Below are positions 50,182 to 58,280 of a stretch of DNA of 64,000 nucleotides, one piece after another. A program made the translations under genes and the position numbers. Below the pieces are notes generated by a model. That model worked only from the letters and a program-made list of their open reading frames with translations. It was not told where the DNA came from and searched no databases. Position 1 is the first letter of the stretch. Each line of letters begins with the position of its first letter. Source of the DNA: Streptomyces radiopugnans (GTDB taxonomy: Bacteria; Actinomycetota; Actinomycetes; Streptomycetales; Streptomycetaceae). The stretch covers positions 62,001-126,000 of the forward strand of contig NZ_FOET01000006.1 in assembly GCF_900110735.1 (NCBI RefSeq), read 5' to 3'.

Positions 50182-51084
50182 ATGCCCGTCCGTTTCCGCT
50201 CCCGTCCCCGTCCCCGCTCCCTGGCCGCCGCGACGGCCCTGCTGGCGGCCGTCCTGGCCGGCTGCTCGGGCGGCGCGGACGAGGACGACCACCAGGACTC
50301 CTCCGCCGGGCACTCCCACGACGGTGGAGCAGGCGTCGGCCACATCCACGGCCTGGGCATCAACCCCGGGGACGGAAAGCTCTACGTCGCCACCCACCGC
50401 GGCGTCCTCGCCGTCGACGGCGACGGCTCCACCGAGCGCATGGGCGACACCGCCGACTACATGGGGTTCACCGTCGCCGGACCGGACACCTTCCTCGGCA
50501 GCGGCCACCCGGCCGAGGGCAGCGACGAGCCCGCCAACCGGGGCCTGATCAGGAGCACCGACGCGGGGAGGACCTGGAAGGCCCTCTCGCTGGCCGGCGA
50601 GGTCGACTTCCATGCCCTGGAGCAGGTCGGCGGCACCGTCTACGGCTATGACAGCACCCACGGGATGCTGCGTGTCAGCGAGAACGGCGAGGACTGGGAC
50701 GAGCGGGCCGAACTGTCCGCCCTGGACATCGCCGTCAGCCCCGAGGACCCCGGCACCGTACTGGCCACCACCGCCGGCGGCGTCGCCCGCAGCACCGACG
50801 GCGGCGAGACCTTCGCCGACGGCGCCGAACCGGTGCTGGCGTACCTGTCCTGGGCCGGGGAGGACGGGCTGTACGGGATCGGTCCCCAGGGCACGGTGCA
50901 CCGCAGCACCGACGGCGGCGAGAACTGGACGGAGACCGGCACGGTGCCCGGCGGGCAGGCGCAGGCGCTGACCGCGGTCACCCCCGAGCGCGTCCTGGCC
51001 GCCACCGCCGGCGGCGTCTACGAGTCCCGCGACGGCGGGAAGACCTTCACCGAGCGCCTGGCCCTGTCCGAGGGCGCCCACTAG
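50182..51084 (+). CDS. F510_1955 family glycosylhydrolase-like lipoprotein (BNR propeller)
   Basis: A 300-residue secreted lipoprotein. The signal peptide ends in AVLAGCSGG (lipid Cys ~31). A His-rich stretch (DDHQDSSAGHSHDGG) follows. A six-bladed BNR/Asp-box propeller fills the rest: LIRSTDAGRTWKAL, VARSTDGGETFADG, VHRSTDGGENWTET and VYESRDGGKTFTER. The family name implies a glycosidase, but catalytic residues are not evident, and members often lie beside copper or metal genes. The N-terminal His cluster supports metal binding. Confidence 0.85.
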   Translation: MPVRFRSRPRPRSLAAATALLAAVLAGCSGGADEDDHQDSSAGHSHDGGAGVGHIHGLGINPGDGKLYVATHRGVLAVDGDGSTERMGDTADYMGFTVAGPDTFLGSGHPAEGSDEPANRGLIRSTDAGRTWKALSLAGEVDFHALEQVGGTVYGYDSTHGMLRVSENGEDWDERAELSALDIAVSPEDPGTVLATTAGGVARSTDGGETFADGAEPVLAYLSWAGEDGLYGIGPQGTVHRSTDGGENWTETGTVPGGQAQALTAVTPERVLAATAGGVYESRDGGKTFTERLALSEGAH

Positions 51085-51114
51085 GGCTTCCCGCCGGAGG
51101 GCGGTGGAGGGGCC

Positions 51115-52128
51115 TCATCCCCGGTCGCCGCGGTCGTCCCGCCACCCGTCGCTGTAGAGGAACCCGCGCACGCTGCGCCGCCGCCGGGCGTGCTCCCGGA
51201 CACCGGCGGCGTACCGCTCCTCGCCGACCACGGGGACGCCCGCCTGCCGCAGCACCGACAGCGGGGGCGCGGGACGTTCGTGTTCGGCCCGGCTGAAGAA
51301 CTGCCCCCGCAGGGTGTCCAGCACCTGGTCCACCGCGGACAGCAGGGGGCCGGTGGCCGCCGGGTCGGGCCGGGCCCCGGGAGCGGCGCCGGCGCACAGC
51401 AGCAGCAGGGTGTCGTCGAGGACGGCGACGGCCGGGGCGGGGGCCTTGTGGAGCGAGGCGGAGTGGAAGTAGTGGACGACCGGGTAGGCCAGGTGCTGCT
51501 CGCCCATGCGCAGCAGCGGGGCGGTCAGGGAGACCAGGTGCTGGTTGAACATGGAGCTGAAGCCGTCCCCGGTCCATCCCCCGGCGATGACGGCGGCGGC
51601 GTCCCGCCCCAGGGCGTGGATCTGCTCGGCCAGGACGCGCTTGTGGACCACCGCCTGGACCACCTGCACCAGGTAGGTGATGGAGAGGGTGACCAGGAAC
51701 AGTCCCGACAGGGAGGCGACGGTGGTGGCCACCTGGGCCCAGGCGGTGCCGGGGACGTAGTCGCCGATGCCCAGGGTGAAGACGGTGTAGCCGGTGAAGT
51801 ACACCCGTGCCCAGCCGTCGGCGGGCACTGCGGTGACGGAGGTGACGACGGCCTCGTCGTGGGAGGCGAACACCAGCCACCATCCGGCCCACAGCAGTGC
51901 CGTCCAGGTCAGGAAGGTGGCCAGCAGGGTGAGCGTCCCGCTCCACTCCAGCAGCCGTGTCCCGCGCGGCACCCGGGCCTGGAGGGCCAGGAGGGCCCGC
52001 CACACCCCTCTGGCCGTCCGGCCGCCGACCGGGCCGGTGCCCGTGACCATCGACAGCGAGGTGATCACCGCGTCGGCCAGCGCCAGGACGACCAGGGCGC
52101 AGCCGGCCACCGTCGTCAGCACGTTCAT
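51115..52128 (-). CDS. Two-TM potassium channel family protein
   Basis: A 337-residue membrane protein. N-terminal hydrophobic helices lead to the pore loop VYFTGYTVFTLGIGDYVPGT, in which TLGIGDY corresponds to the selectivity filter TVGYGD. The inner helix LSGLFLVTLSITYLVQVVQA follows. A ~190-residue cytoplasmic C-terminal domain without an RCK glycine motif is present. Probable K+ or mixed-cation conductance. The ATG overlaps the stop of the CPA1 antiporter gene (ATGA), so antiporter and channel are co-translated, suggesting coupled pH/K+ control. Confidence 0.9.
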   Translation of the reverse strand: MNVLTTVAGCALVVLALADAVITSLSMVTGTGPVGGRTARGVWRALLALQARVPRGTRLLEWSGTLTLLATFLTWTALLWAGWWLVFASHDEAVVTSVTAVPADGWARVYFTGYTVFTLGIGDYVPGTAWAQVATTVASLSGLFLVTLSITYLVQVVQAVVHKRVLAEQIHALGRDAAAVIAGGWTGDGFSSMFNQHLVSLTAPLLRMGEQHLAYPVVHYFHSASLHKAPAPAVAVLDDTLLLLCAGAAPGARPDPAATGPLLSAVDQVLDTLRGQFFSRAEHERPAPPLSVLRQAGVPVVGEERYAAGVREHARRRRSVRGFLYSDGWRDDRGDRG

Positions 52129-53348
52129 CGCGCCGCCTCACCGCTCCTCTCGCCCGCCCTGGCGTAGAGGGACAGGCCGGGTGCGGTGGTGACGCCGTGC
52201 GCGACGGTGCTGGCGGCGATGACCAGCGTTCCGGCGGCCAGTACCACCGGGTCGGCGCCGAGCCGGTGGGCCTCCATGGTCAGGTAGAACAGGGCCGAGA
52301 CGCCGATGGGGCCGAACCAGCCCATGAAGAGGGTGTCGCGCCAGGTCAGTGAGAGCGGCCGCTTCAGCGCCAGCAGGACCGGCAGGCGGCGCAGCAGCAG
52401 GACTCCCAGGACCAGCAGGACGCAGCGCCACCAGCCCAGTTCGCCCCACTCGCGCCACGGGATCATGGCACCGAGCACGACGAACAGCGGCAGGACGAGG
52501 AAGCGGTTGACCGCCTCGTCGTTCTTGTCCTCGTCCGCGCGCTCGCTGACCGAGCTCGTCGCGTTGAAGGCCAGTCCGCTGACGAAGACGGCGAGGACGC
52601 CGTCCAGGCGCATCAGCCCGGCCGCCCCGAGGACGAGGAGGGCCAGCAGCAGGGTGTAGACGAGCAGGGGGCCGGACTGGACGGTCCGGTGCTCCTCCGC
52701 GCTGCGCAGCGCCCTGCCCCCCAGCACGCCCGCCACCGTTCCGAAGGCGACCGCGCCCAGCACCTGCCACAGGGATTCCAGCAGCGCGTCGGTGCCGCTC
52801 AGGGTTCCGGCGATCGCCACCGCGGCCAGCACCAGGGGCAGGGCGAGACCGTCGTTGGCGCCCGACTCCAGGGAGAGCACCTGCCGGGTGCGGGCGGTGA
52901 TCGCCTTCTCGGCCGGTTCGCCGGTGACCACGCTGGAGGCGAGCACCGGGTCGGTGGGGCACAGGGCAGCGCCCAGCAGCGCCGCCGCGCCGAGGCCGAC
53001 CCCGAGGACGGCGGCCGACAGCGCCGTGGTGATCAGCGCCATCCCCAGCATGGCGGCCACCAGCAGCACGGTCACCGGTTTCACCCTGGAGCGCACGTCG
53101 CGGAACGGGTAGCGCAGGGCGATCGCCATCACCGACACCGCCAGGAGCAGCCGGGAGAACTCGTGCAGTTCCCTGTGCCCCTCCACCACGGTGGGCAGGT
53201 CGAGGACGCCCAGCACCTCGGGCCCGAAGGCGATCCCGGCCAGCAGCGCCAGCATCGGCCCGCTCAGCGGGGCGCGCTGGATGCGCACGGAGAACACCGC
53301 GAACATCAGGGCGAGGGCGGCGGTGACGGTCAGGAGTCTGTCCAGCAT
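52125..53348 (-). CDS. CPA1 family Na+(K+)/H+ antiporter (NhaP-like)
   Basis: A 407-residue antiporter. LLGAALCPTDPVLASSVVTG contains the ion-binding TDP of the CPA1 family and LSLESGANDGLALPLVLAAV the ND motif. GWFGPIGVSALFYLTMEAHR is the conserved late helix with GPIG. About 12 membrane helices and no cytoplasmic nucleotide domain. ATG 53348 is preferred on homology; ATG 53381 is possible. Upstream lies a ~290-base leader-like region with overlapping hairpins. The K+ channel gene follows directly. Confidence 0.92.
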   Translation of the reverse strand: MLDRLLTVTAALALMFAVFSVRIQRAPLSGPMLALLAGIAFGPEVLGVLDLPTVVEGHRELHEFSRLLLAVSVMAIALRYPFRDVRSRVKPVTVLLVAAMLGMALITTALSAAVLGVGLGAAALLGAALCPTDPVLASSVVTGEPAEKAITARTRQVLSLESGANDGLALPLVLAAVAIAGTLSGTDALLESLWQVLGAVAFGTVAGVLGGRALRSAEEHRTVQSGPLLVYTLLLALLVLGAAGLMRLDGVLAVFVSGLAFNATSSVSERADEDKNDEAVNRFLVLPLFVVLGAMIPWREWGELGWWRCVLLVLGVLLLRRLPVLLALKRPLSLTWRDTLFMGWFGPIGVSALFYLTMEAHRLGADPVVLAAGTLVIAASTVAHGVTTAPGLSLYARAGERSGEAAR

Positions 53349-53630
53349 GTCCCTGCGGCTGCCCTGCTCCGTTCTTGTCATGCACCGGTAGCCACACCGG
53401 CCCTCCGGTGGGCGAGGGCGTCCGGGTGAGCGGGCGGCCGGAGCGCCCGGGCGGGCCGCGGAAGCACCGGACGGGGCACCGGGCCGGACGTTCAGGGCGG
53501 AAACGGTCGCCTCGCCGTCCCGGGGGCGCCCTGCGGGTGCCGTGGACGTCCTACAAGTGTTCGCCTCCGGTACGGAGGAGCAGCGCCGTCTCACCCGAAG
53601 GGGTGGTGTCGGGCGTTCTCCGTCGAAGCC

Positions 53631-53678
53631 CGGCTTTCTGACGGTCCGTCAGCGGAAACCCGGTCCGTCAGGAAGCCG
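53631..53678 (-). repeat. Overlapping inverted repeats, possible leader structure
   Basis: CGGCTTTCTGACGG (53631-53644) can pair with CCGTCAGGAAGCCG (53665-53678) with one mismatch. Inside it, CTGACGG-T-CCGTCAG (53638-53652) is a separate perfect dyad, and GGTCCGTCAG occurs twice 19 bases apart. The two structures exclude each other. The element lies ~285 bases upstream of the antiporter start on its strand. Confidence 0.55.
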
Positions 53679-53929
53679 CGACGGCGGGTCGCACTGAGGA
53701 GAGGAGAAACCCTTGAGGGCAGCCGACTCGAGTGATCGCGCCGCTCATCGGGGCCGCCGCATCCCACGGCAGCGGCGGGGCCCCGGCGGACCCCGCACGG
53801 CCGTCTGCCCGCTCCGGCGGGAGCGGGCACGCCACCGGGAAGGCCGGCTCCTGCCCCGGCGGGCCGAGATGTAGGAGGTTCCCGGCACACCAGAACACCA
53901 CTGCGAGCGACACGCCTCCCCCCGAGGAC

Positions 53930-53962
53930 GCGGGCGGGGCCCGGTGACCGGGCCCCGCCCGC
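53930..53962 (-). terminator. Perfect 15-bp hairpin after the DUF1266 gene
   Basis: GCGGGCGGGGCCCGG (53930-53944) and its exact complement (53948-53962) flank the loop TGA, about 40 bases beyond the DUF1266 stop on the minus strand. Confidence 0.85.
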
Positions 53963-54003
53963 ACATGCGCCCGCGCACGCCCGCCCACGCGCCCGGCGGG
54001 CCG

Positions 54004-55254
54004 TCACTTCCAGGGGATGGTGCGCCAGGGGCCGGCCGGATCGGTGGTCAGGACCCGGTGGGCGGCCAGCATCTCCTGGTACCAGTCGCCGAACTCCTCC
54101 TCGTCGAAGTGCAGGCAGCGGCCGAGGACGTAGCCGGCCGAGAAGGACTCCCAGGAGTCGTAGGCGACCTGGCTGACCCGGCCCGCCCGCACCACGGCCT
54201 GCTCGGCCTCGGCCACGTCGCAGAAGCGGGCGCCCAGGCCCCAGCGGGCCATCTTCGAGGCCCGGCCGTAGTCCCAGGCGAGGACGGAGGTGACGTACCC
54301 GTTCCCGGCCAGCAGTCCGTCCGCGCGGAAGCGGGCCTCGTAGCGCACGATGCGGCCGATGAGCCGCTGGAGCCTGCGGGTCTCCGCCTCCGGGTCGGGG
54401 CGGTCGGCGCCGGGGGCGGCCGCCGCCTGTCCGGCGCGTGCGCGCACGAAGCGGTCGACGATCCGGCGCCAGTGGTCGATCCCGACCGGTCCGCCGTACT
54501 CGCGGGCGATCGCCCGGCGGACCTCCAGCACGAACTCCCAGGCCGGGTCGCTCGCCTCGCCCCGCAGAAGCCGCTGCTGGGCCGACGCCCACTCCTCGCG
54601 GGTGGTGATGCCCCACCAGTCGGCCAGCCGCTCCCGTTCGCCGGCGTAGCCCGTACCGTGCCACCCCATGGCGTTCCACAGGGAGCCGTTGGACACGCAC
54701 AGCAGGGCGCCGCAGGCCAGGCCGCGTGCCACGGGCCCCTGGCGCACCCCGCCGACCCGCAGGGTGCGCAGCGTGCCCCTCCCCGCGTTCCGGGGGACCC
54801 TCGCCGCGTGCTCCGCCCATGTCCGCCGGTGCTCGGGAGTGGCGGCGAAGTACGCCTCGCAGGGGCTTCCCGGGTTGACCGCCAGCCACCGGCCGGAGTC
54901 CGGCCACCACTCGGCGTACCCCTTCAGCGGACGCTCCAGGAACACCGGGTCCGGTGCCGGGCAGGGCAGCATCCCCTCCGTCAGGACCGCCACGCAGTGC
55001 CTGCGAGCCCTGGGGTCCCAGTAGGGGAAGAAGGTGAAGAACCCCGGATTGGCGTCCGCCCACGACCGGGGTACGGCGTGGAAGAGCCTGGCCCCGGCCA
55101 GGACCTCGAGGTAGGCGCTCCAGTCGCCGCGCGTCCTCGCCTCGTACAGCCGCTGCTCGACGTCGGTGGGCGGCTGCCACGGTATGTGCGCCGGTCCGCC
55201 CCGTATCTCCCCCGCCGCCGTCTTCCCGGCGGCCGTTCCGCTCCACGTGTCCAT
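54004..55254 (-). CDS. DUF1266 domain protein
   Basis: A soluble 416-residue protein. The N-terminal ~110 residues (YEARTRGDWSAYLEVLAGAR, FTFFPYWDPRARRHCVAVLT) resemble SseB-like modules. The C-terminal part, from SLWNAMGWHGTGYAGERERL and ADWWGITTREEWASAQQRLL to VAYDSWESFSAGYVLGRCLH, is the DUF1266 domain, common in Streptomyces and in contexts of polymorphic toxins or interbacterial conflict elsewhere. Function unknown. A perfect palindrome covers the bases just upstream of the ATG, and a strong hairpin follows the stop. Confidence 0.82.
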   Translation of the reverse strand: MDTWSGTAAGKTAAGEIRGGPAHIPWQPPTDVEQRLYEARTRGDWSAYLEVLAGARLFHAVPRSWADANPGFFTFFPYWDPRARRHCVAVLTEGMLPCPAPDPVFLERPLKGYAEWWPDSGRWLAVNPGSPCEAYFAATPEHRRTWAEHAARVPRNAGRGTLRTLRVGGVRQGPVARGLACGALLCVSNGSLWNAMGWHGTGYAGERERLADWWGITTREEWASAQQRLLRGEASDPAWEFVLEVRRAIAREYGGPVGIDHWRRIVDRFVRARAGQAAAAPGADRPDPEAETRRLQRLIGRIVRYEARFRADGLLAGNGYVTSVLAWDYGRASKMARWGLGARFCDVAEAEQAVVRAGRVSQVAYDSWESFSAGYVLGRCLHFDEEEFGDWYQEMLAAHRVLTTDPAGPWRTIPWK

Positions 55255-55260
55255 CGCGGA

Positions 55261-55278
55261 ATCACTCTACAGAGTGAT
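55261..55278. promoter_or_regulatory. 18-bp perfect palindrome at the DUF1266 start
   Basis: ATCACTCT-AC-AGAGTGAT, 6 bases upstream of the DUF1266 ATG. On the coding strand it includes TAGAGT, a possible -10 element, which would give a leaderless or near-leaderless transcript. It probably binds a dimeric regulator. Confidence 0.55.
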
Positions 55279-55335
55279 CCGGTTACCTTCGGGTACAGGG
55301 CGGCGCGGCCGGTCGCACCGCCCTGAGCGGTACGC

Positions 55336-58050
55336 CTAGTCCGCCGCGCACAGCGGTCCCTGGTCCTGGCTCTTCACGCCTCCCTCGTAGGCCCCGCACA
55401 CCCCCACGACCACCGGCCCGCCGTCCGTCTGCCTCAGCAGCACCAGCGTCTTGTCCGCCGGCGGCCTGTTCGGGGACAGGGGCCGGTGGACGTAGCCGGT
55501 GGCGCCCTCGAAGGAGACGCCGCCGCGCAGCACGGCGAGGACCGCGCTGCGGTGGACGTCCCGGCCCGAACGGGCGCCGTCCACCGCCTGGGAGAGCATG
55601 TGGAAGGCGTCGTAGGACACCGCGGAGTGCCCGTCGTGGCGCCAGGGGTCCGCCTTCGACGGCCCGCCGACGAGCGCGTCGTACTCCCGGGCGAACCGCT
55701 GCGTCCTCCAGCTCGCCCGCTTGTCGGTGGTGGGCAGTCGGTGGGCGGAGTGGTACAGGCGCAGCCACGCCTTGTCGGCGTACTCGCCGGTCAGCGCGAC
55801 GTTCGTCAGCTCGTTGCCGCCCAGCACCGTCAGGCCGTCCTTCACGCAGGTGCCCTGCTTGTCGAAGGCGTTGACGAAGGCGGTGAAGTCCCTGGCCCGC
55901 GCCGACCAGTAGACGATCGGGTCCCCGCCCGCCGAGCCGAGCATCTCGCAGACGGTGCCGGCCAGTTGTGCCGCAGTGGTCACGTTGGGACTGCCGGGCG
56001 GGGCGGTCCCGAACGCGCCCTCCTGGGAGAAGTTGACCAGTTGCTCGTCGCCCGGGAACCACTTCGTGAACTTGCCCGCCAGACTGGCGCTGTACAGGTC
56101 GTCGGAGTTCTGGACCACGACGGCGTGCCGGGCCGGGACGCAGCCGTCCGCCCCCTCCGGCCTCGCCACGATGTTCGACGTCGTGGCGAACTCCGCCGCC
56201 ATCCGCGCTTCGTCGCTGTTGAGCGGGGTGAAGGGCCAGTAGGTCTGGCTGACCAGCATCTCGTCCGCGGTGGCGGTGGTGCCCACCACGGGGATGTCCG
56301 CCGACTCCAGGATGTCCAGCGCGTCCCTGGTGGCCTCCTTGCTCTGCGCGAACCCCAGGACCCCGACGACCGTCTCGTGGTTCCGGACGCCCCGCCGGTC
56401 GGCCTCCCTCACCTCCTCGACCAGTTCGCGGGCCTCGGCGGCCGCGTCCTTGAAACCCTTCCCGGTGGTGCGGACGTCCACGACCAGGGGCACGAGCGAC
56501 TCGTCGGCGCCCGCCTCGCGCAGTATCTGGCCCTGCCACATGGCGATGCCGCGCAGCTCGGGGATGGTTCCGTCGAACAGGGTGTCTGTGCGGTCCGTCG
56601 GCTCGTCCGAACCGAAGTGGACCACCGTGCGGACGGTGCGGTCCTCCTCCTCGGCGAACCGCACGGCCCTGGCGTTCTGCCGGTCGATCACCTCGCGCAT
56701 CTCGTCGTACCACTTCTTGGGCTCGACGGGGACCGGCTCGGCCAGTTCGGCCACCGCGGCGGTGCCGCCGCCGGCGCACCCGGTGTCCCGCTCCGGGCCG
56801 GAGAGCAGTTCGACGCCGCCGACGCCCAGCAGGGAGACGGCCAGCGCCGTGCTCCCGGCCAGCACCGACGTCTGGGTGCGCCAGCTGAGCCGGAAGCGCC
56901 TCGGGGAGACCCTGCGCACGGGCAGCCCGGCGCGGGAGAAGGGCTCCTCCCGCAGGCCGACCCACACCGGGCGGTGGGCGTCCTCGTGCAGGAGCAGACC
57001 GGCCTGGGAGAGGTTGCACTCCTCCGGGTCCAGCTCCGCCCGGAGCGTCCCGGAGATCCGGCCGACCGCGACGACCAGCGGTCCGGGGCCGCCGACCGTG
57101 GCGCCCGCCTGCCGGAAGGAGCGCAGGAAGCGTTCGGCCGCCTGGGCCCCGTCCGCCGCGTCCCTGGGCATCTCCAGCAGGATCACCGGGCGCGCCCTGC
57201 GCCGTCGGCGCTTGGGCAGGACGCGGCCGACCGAGGGTCTGCCCAGGTCCTCCAGGAGTGCGCGCAGCAGGAGCCGGTCGACGGCCTGGAGCGCCTCCGC
57301 GTGGCGCGGGTGGTCCGCGGGGAGCGCCAGCCGCGGCGCCTGGCGGGCCGCCACCGCGTCCATCACCCCGAAGAGGTCCTCGCCGCTGCGGCGGACGTTC
57401 AGCTCCGTGCCGAGCCAGCGGGAGCGGCGGTTGAGGGAGAGGCGCCCGGGTCTGACCAGCCGTGCCGTCTTGCGCCGGGCCCACAGCCACCGGGGCAGCG
57501 TCCTGGTCAGACTCAGCCACCACGTCCTCAGCAGCCAGCCCCGCAGACCCGTGGCAGGCGGGGCCTCCTTCCCGCCGAGCGACCACAGCAGGCCGGGCAG
57601 CCCGCCGCGTTCGGCCCGCCTGCGGTACGCGTGGTCCCGGAGTTCCTTCGCGGCGGGGGCCGTCCAGTCCCCGGGGTGCTCGCGGACGTAGGCGACGGTG
57701 TCCCGCAGCAGCTCGAAGTCGGGGAAGCGGTCGGGGGTCATGTTCCCGGGGATGCCGAACGTGAGCTGCTTGCCCGCCTCCCCGGCCAGCAGGTCGCCGT
57801 CGGAACCCGCCTGCAGGATGGCGTAGGGAACCAGTTTGCCGCCGTCGCTCAGCGGGTCCACCAGTGCGTTGATGACCCTGCGGACGCGGATCTCGTACTC
57901 CTCCCCGTGCCCCGGCACGTGGAGGACGAGCAGCGGCGGCCTGGTGGTCAGGTAGCCCGGTGCGTCGGGCACCACGGCGGTGGGGTACTCGCGGACGAAT
58001 ATGTCCGCTCCGGTGTCGTCCGGAAAGCGGTTGGGTGCAGGCGTCGCCAT
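55336..58050 (-). CDS. Membrane-anchored receptor with type 1 periplasmic-binding fold (ABC substrate-binding-like)
   Basis: A 904-residue protein. The first ~400 residues are cytoplasmic in character (PPLLVLHVPGHGEEYEIRVR, ARPVILLEMPRDAADGAQAA) and I do not recognise the fold with confidence. One membrane helix follows (SVLAGSTALAVSLLGVGGVE, ~415-435). The last ~460 residues form a branched-chain-amino-acid-receptor-like binding protein: VVGVLGFAQSKEATRDALDI, IPVVGTTATADEMLV, HAVVVQNSDDLYSASLAGKF. No transporter permease or ATPase is nearby, so it is probably a sensor and not part of an uptake system. The start is ATG 58050. Confidence 0.8.
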   Translation of the reverse strand: MATPAPNRFPDDTGADIFVREYPTAVVPDAPGYLTTRPPLLVLHVPGHGEEYEIRVRRVINALVDPLSDGGKLVPYAILQAGSDGDLLAGEAGKQLTFGIPGNMTPDRFPDFELLRDTVAYVREHPGDWTAPAAKELRDHAYRRRAERGGLPGLLWSLGGKEAPPATGLRGWLLRTWWLSLTRTLPRWLWARRKTARLVRPGRLSLNRRSRWLGTELNVRRSGEDLFGVMDAVAARQAPRLALPADHPRHAEALQAVDRLLLRALLEDLGRPSVGRVLPKRRRRRARPVILLEMPRDAADGAQAAERFLRSFRQAGATVGGPGPLVVAVGRISGTLRAELDPEECNLSQAGLLLHEDAHRPVWVGLREEPFSRAGLPVRRVSPRRFRLSWRTQTSVLAGSTALAVSLLGVGGVELLSGPERDTGCAGGGTAAVAELAEPVPVEPKKWYDEMREVIDRQNARAVRFAEEEDRTVRTVVHFGSDEPTDRTDTLFDGTIPELRGIAMWQGQILREAGADESLVPLVVDVRTTGKGFKDAAAEARELVEEVREADRRGVRNHETVVGVLGFAQSKEATRDALDILESADIPVVGTTATADEMLVSQTYWPFTPLNSDEARMAAEFATTSNIVARPEGADGCVPARHAVVVQNSDDLYSASLAGKFTKWFPGDEQLVNFSQEGAFGTAPPGSPNVTTAAQLAGTVCEMLGSAGGDPIVYWSARARDFTAFVNAFDKQGTCVKDGLTVLGGNELTNVALTGEYADKAWLRLYHSAHRLPTTDKRASWRTQRFAREYDALVGGPSKADPWRHDGHSAVSYDAFHMLSQAVDGARSGRDVHRSAVLAVLRGGVSFEGATGYVHRPLSPNRPPADKTLVLLRQTDGGPVVVGVCGAYEGGVKSQDQGPLCAAD

Positions 58051-58280
58051 CAAGGGCCCCCGGTTTTCGCGTGTCTCCCCCCGGTCCGGGGTGTGAGAAG
58101 TTACCGACTGTGCTCCGCCCGTCACAAGCGCTTTGCCGCAAGCGGTCCGGCCGGTTCCCCCGTCGGCCCGGGCCCGGGGCCGGGGGACGAGGCAGGGTGC
58201 GGGGCGGTGTGCTGGACGGAGGGCGTTCGACCGGCGGAAGCGGCGCGAGTGCGCGGCCGCGCAGGGGGAAGGGCTGCGGT

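Larger units (their letters stand above)
53349..54003. other. Intergenic region before the antiporter-channel operon
   Basis: These 655 bases lie between the start of the antiporter gene (leftward) and the end of the DUF1266 gene (leftward). They hold the overlapping hairpins at 53631-53678 and the terminator at 53930-53962. Open frames of 70-110 codons on both strands show no family resemblance. Confidence 0.5.

Noticed and set aside
53668..53988. Small minus-strand frame with a hydrophobic patch between DUF1266 and antiporter genes
   Set aside because: It overlaps the terminator hairpin and lacks a ribosome site and family resemblance.
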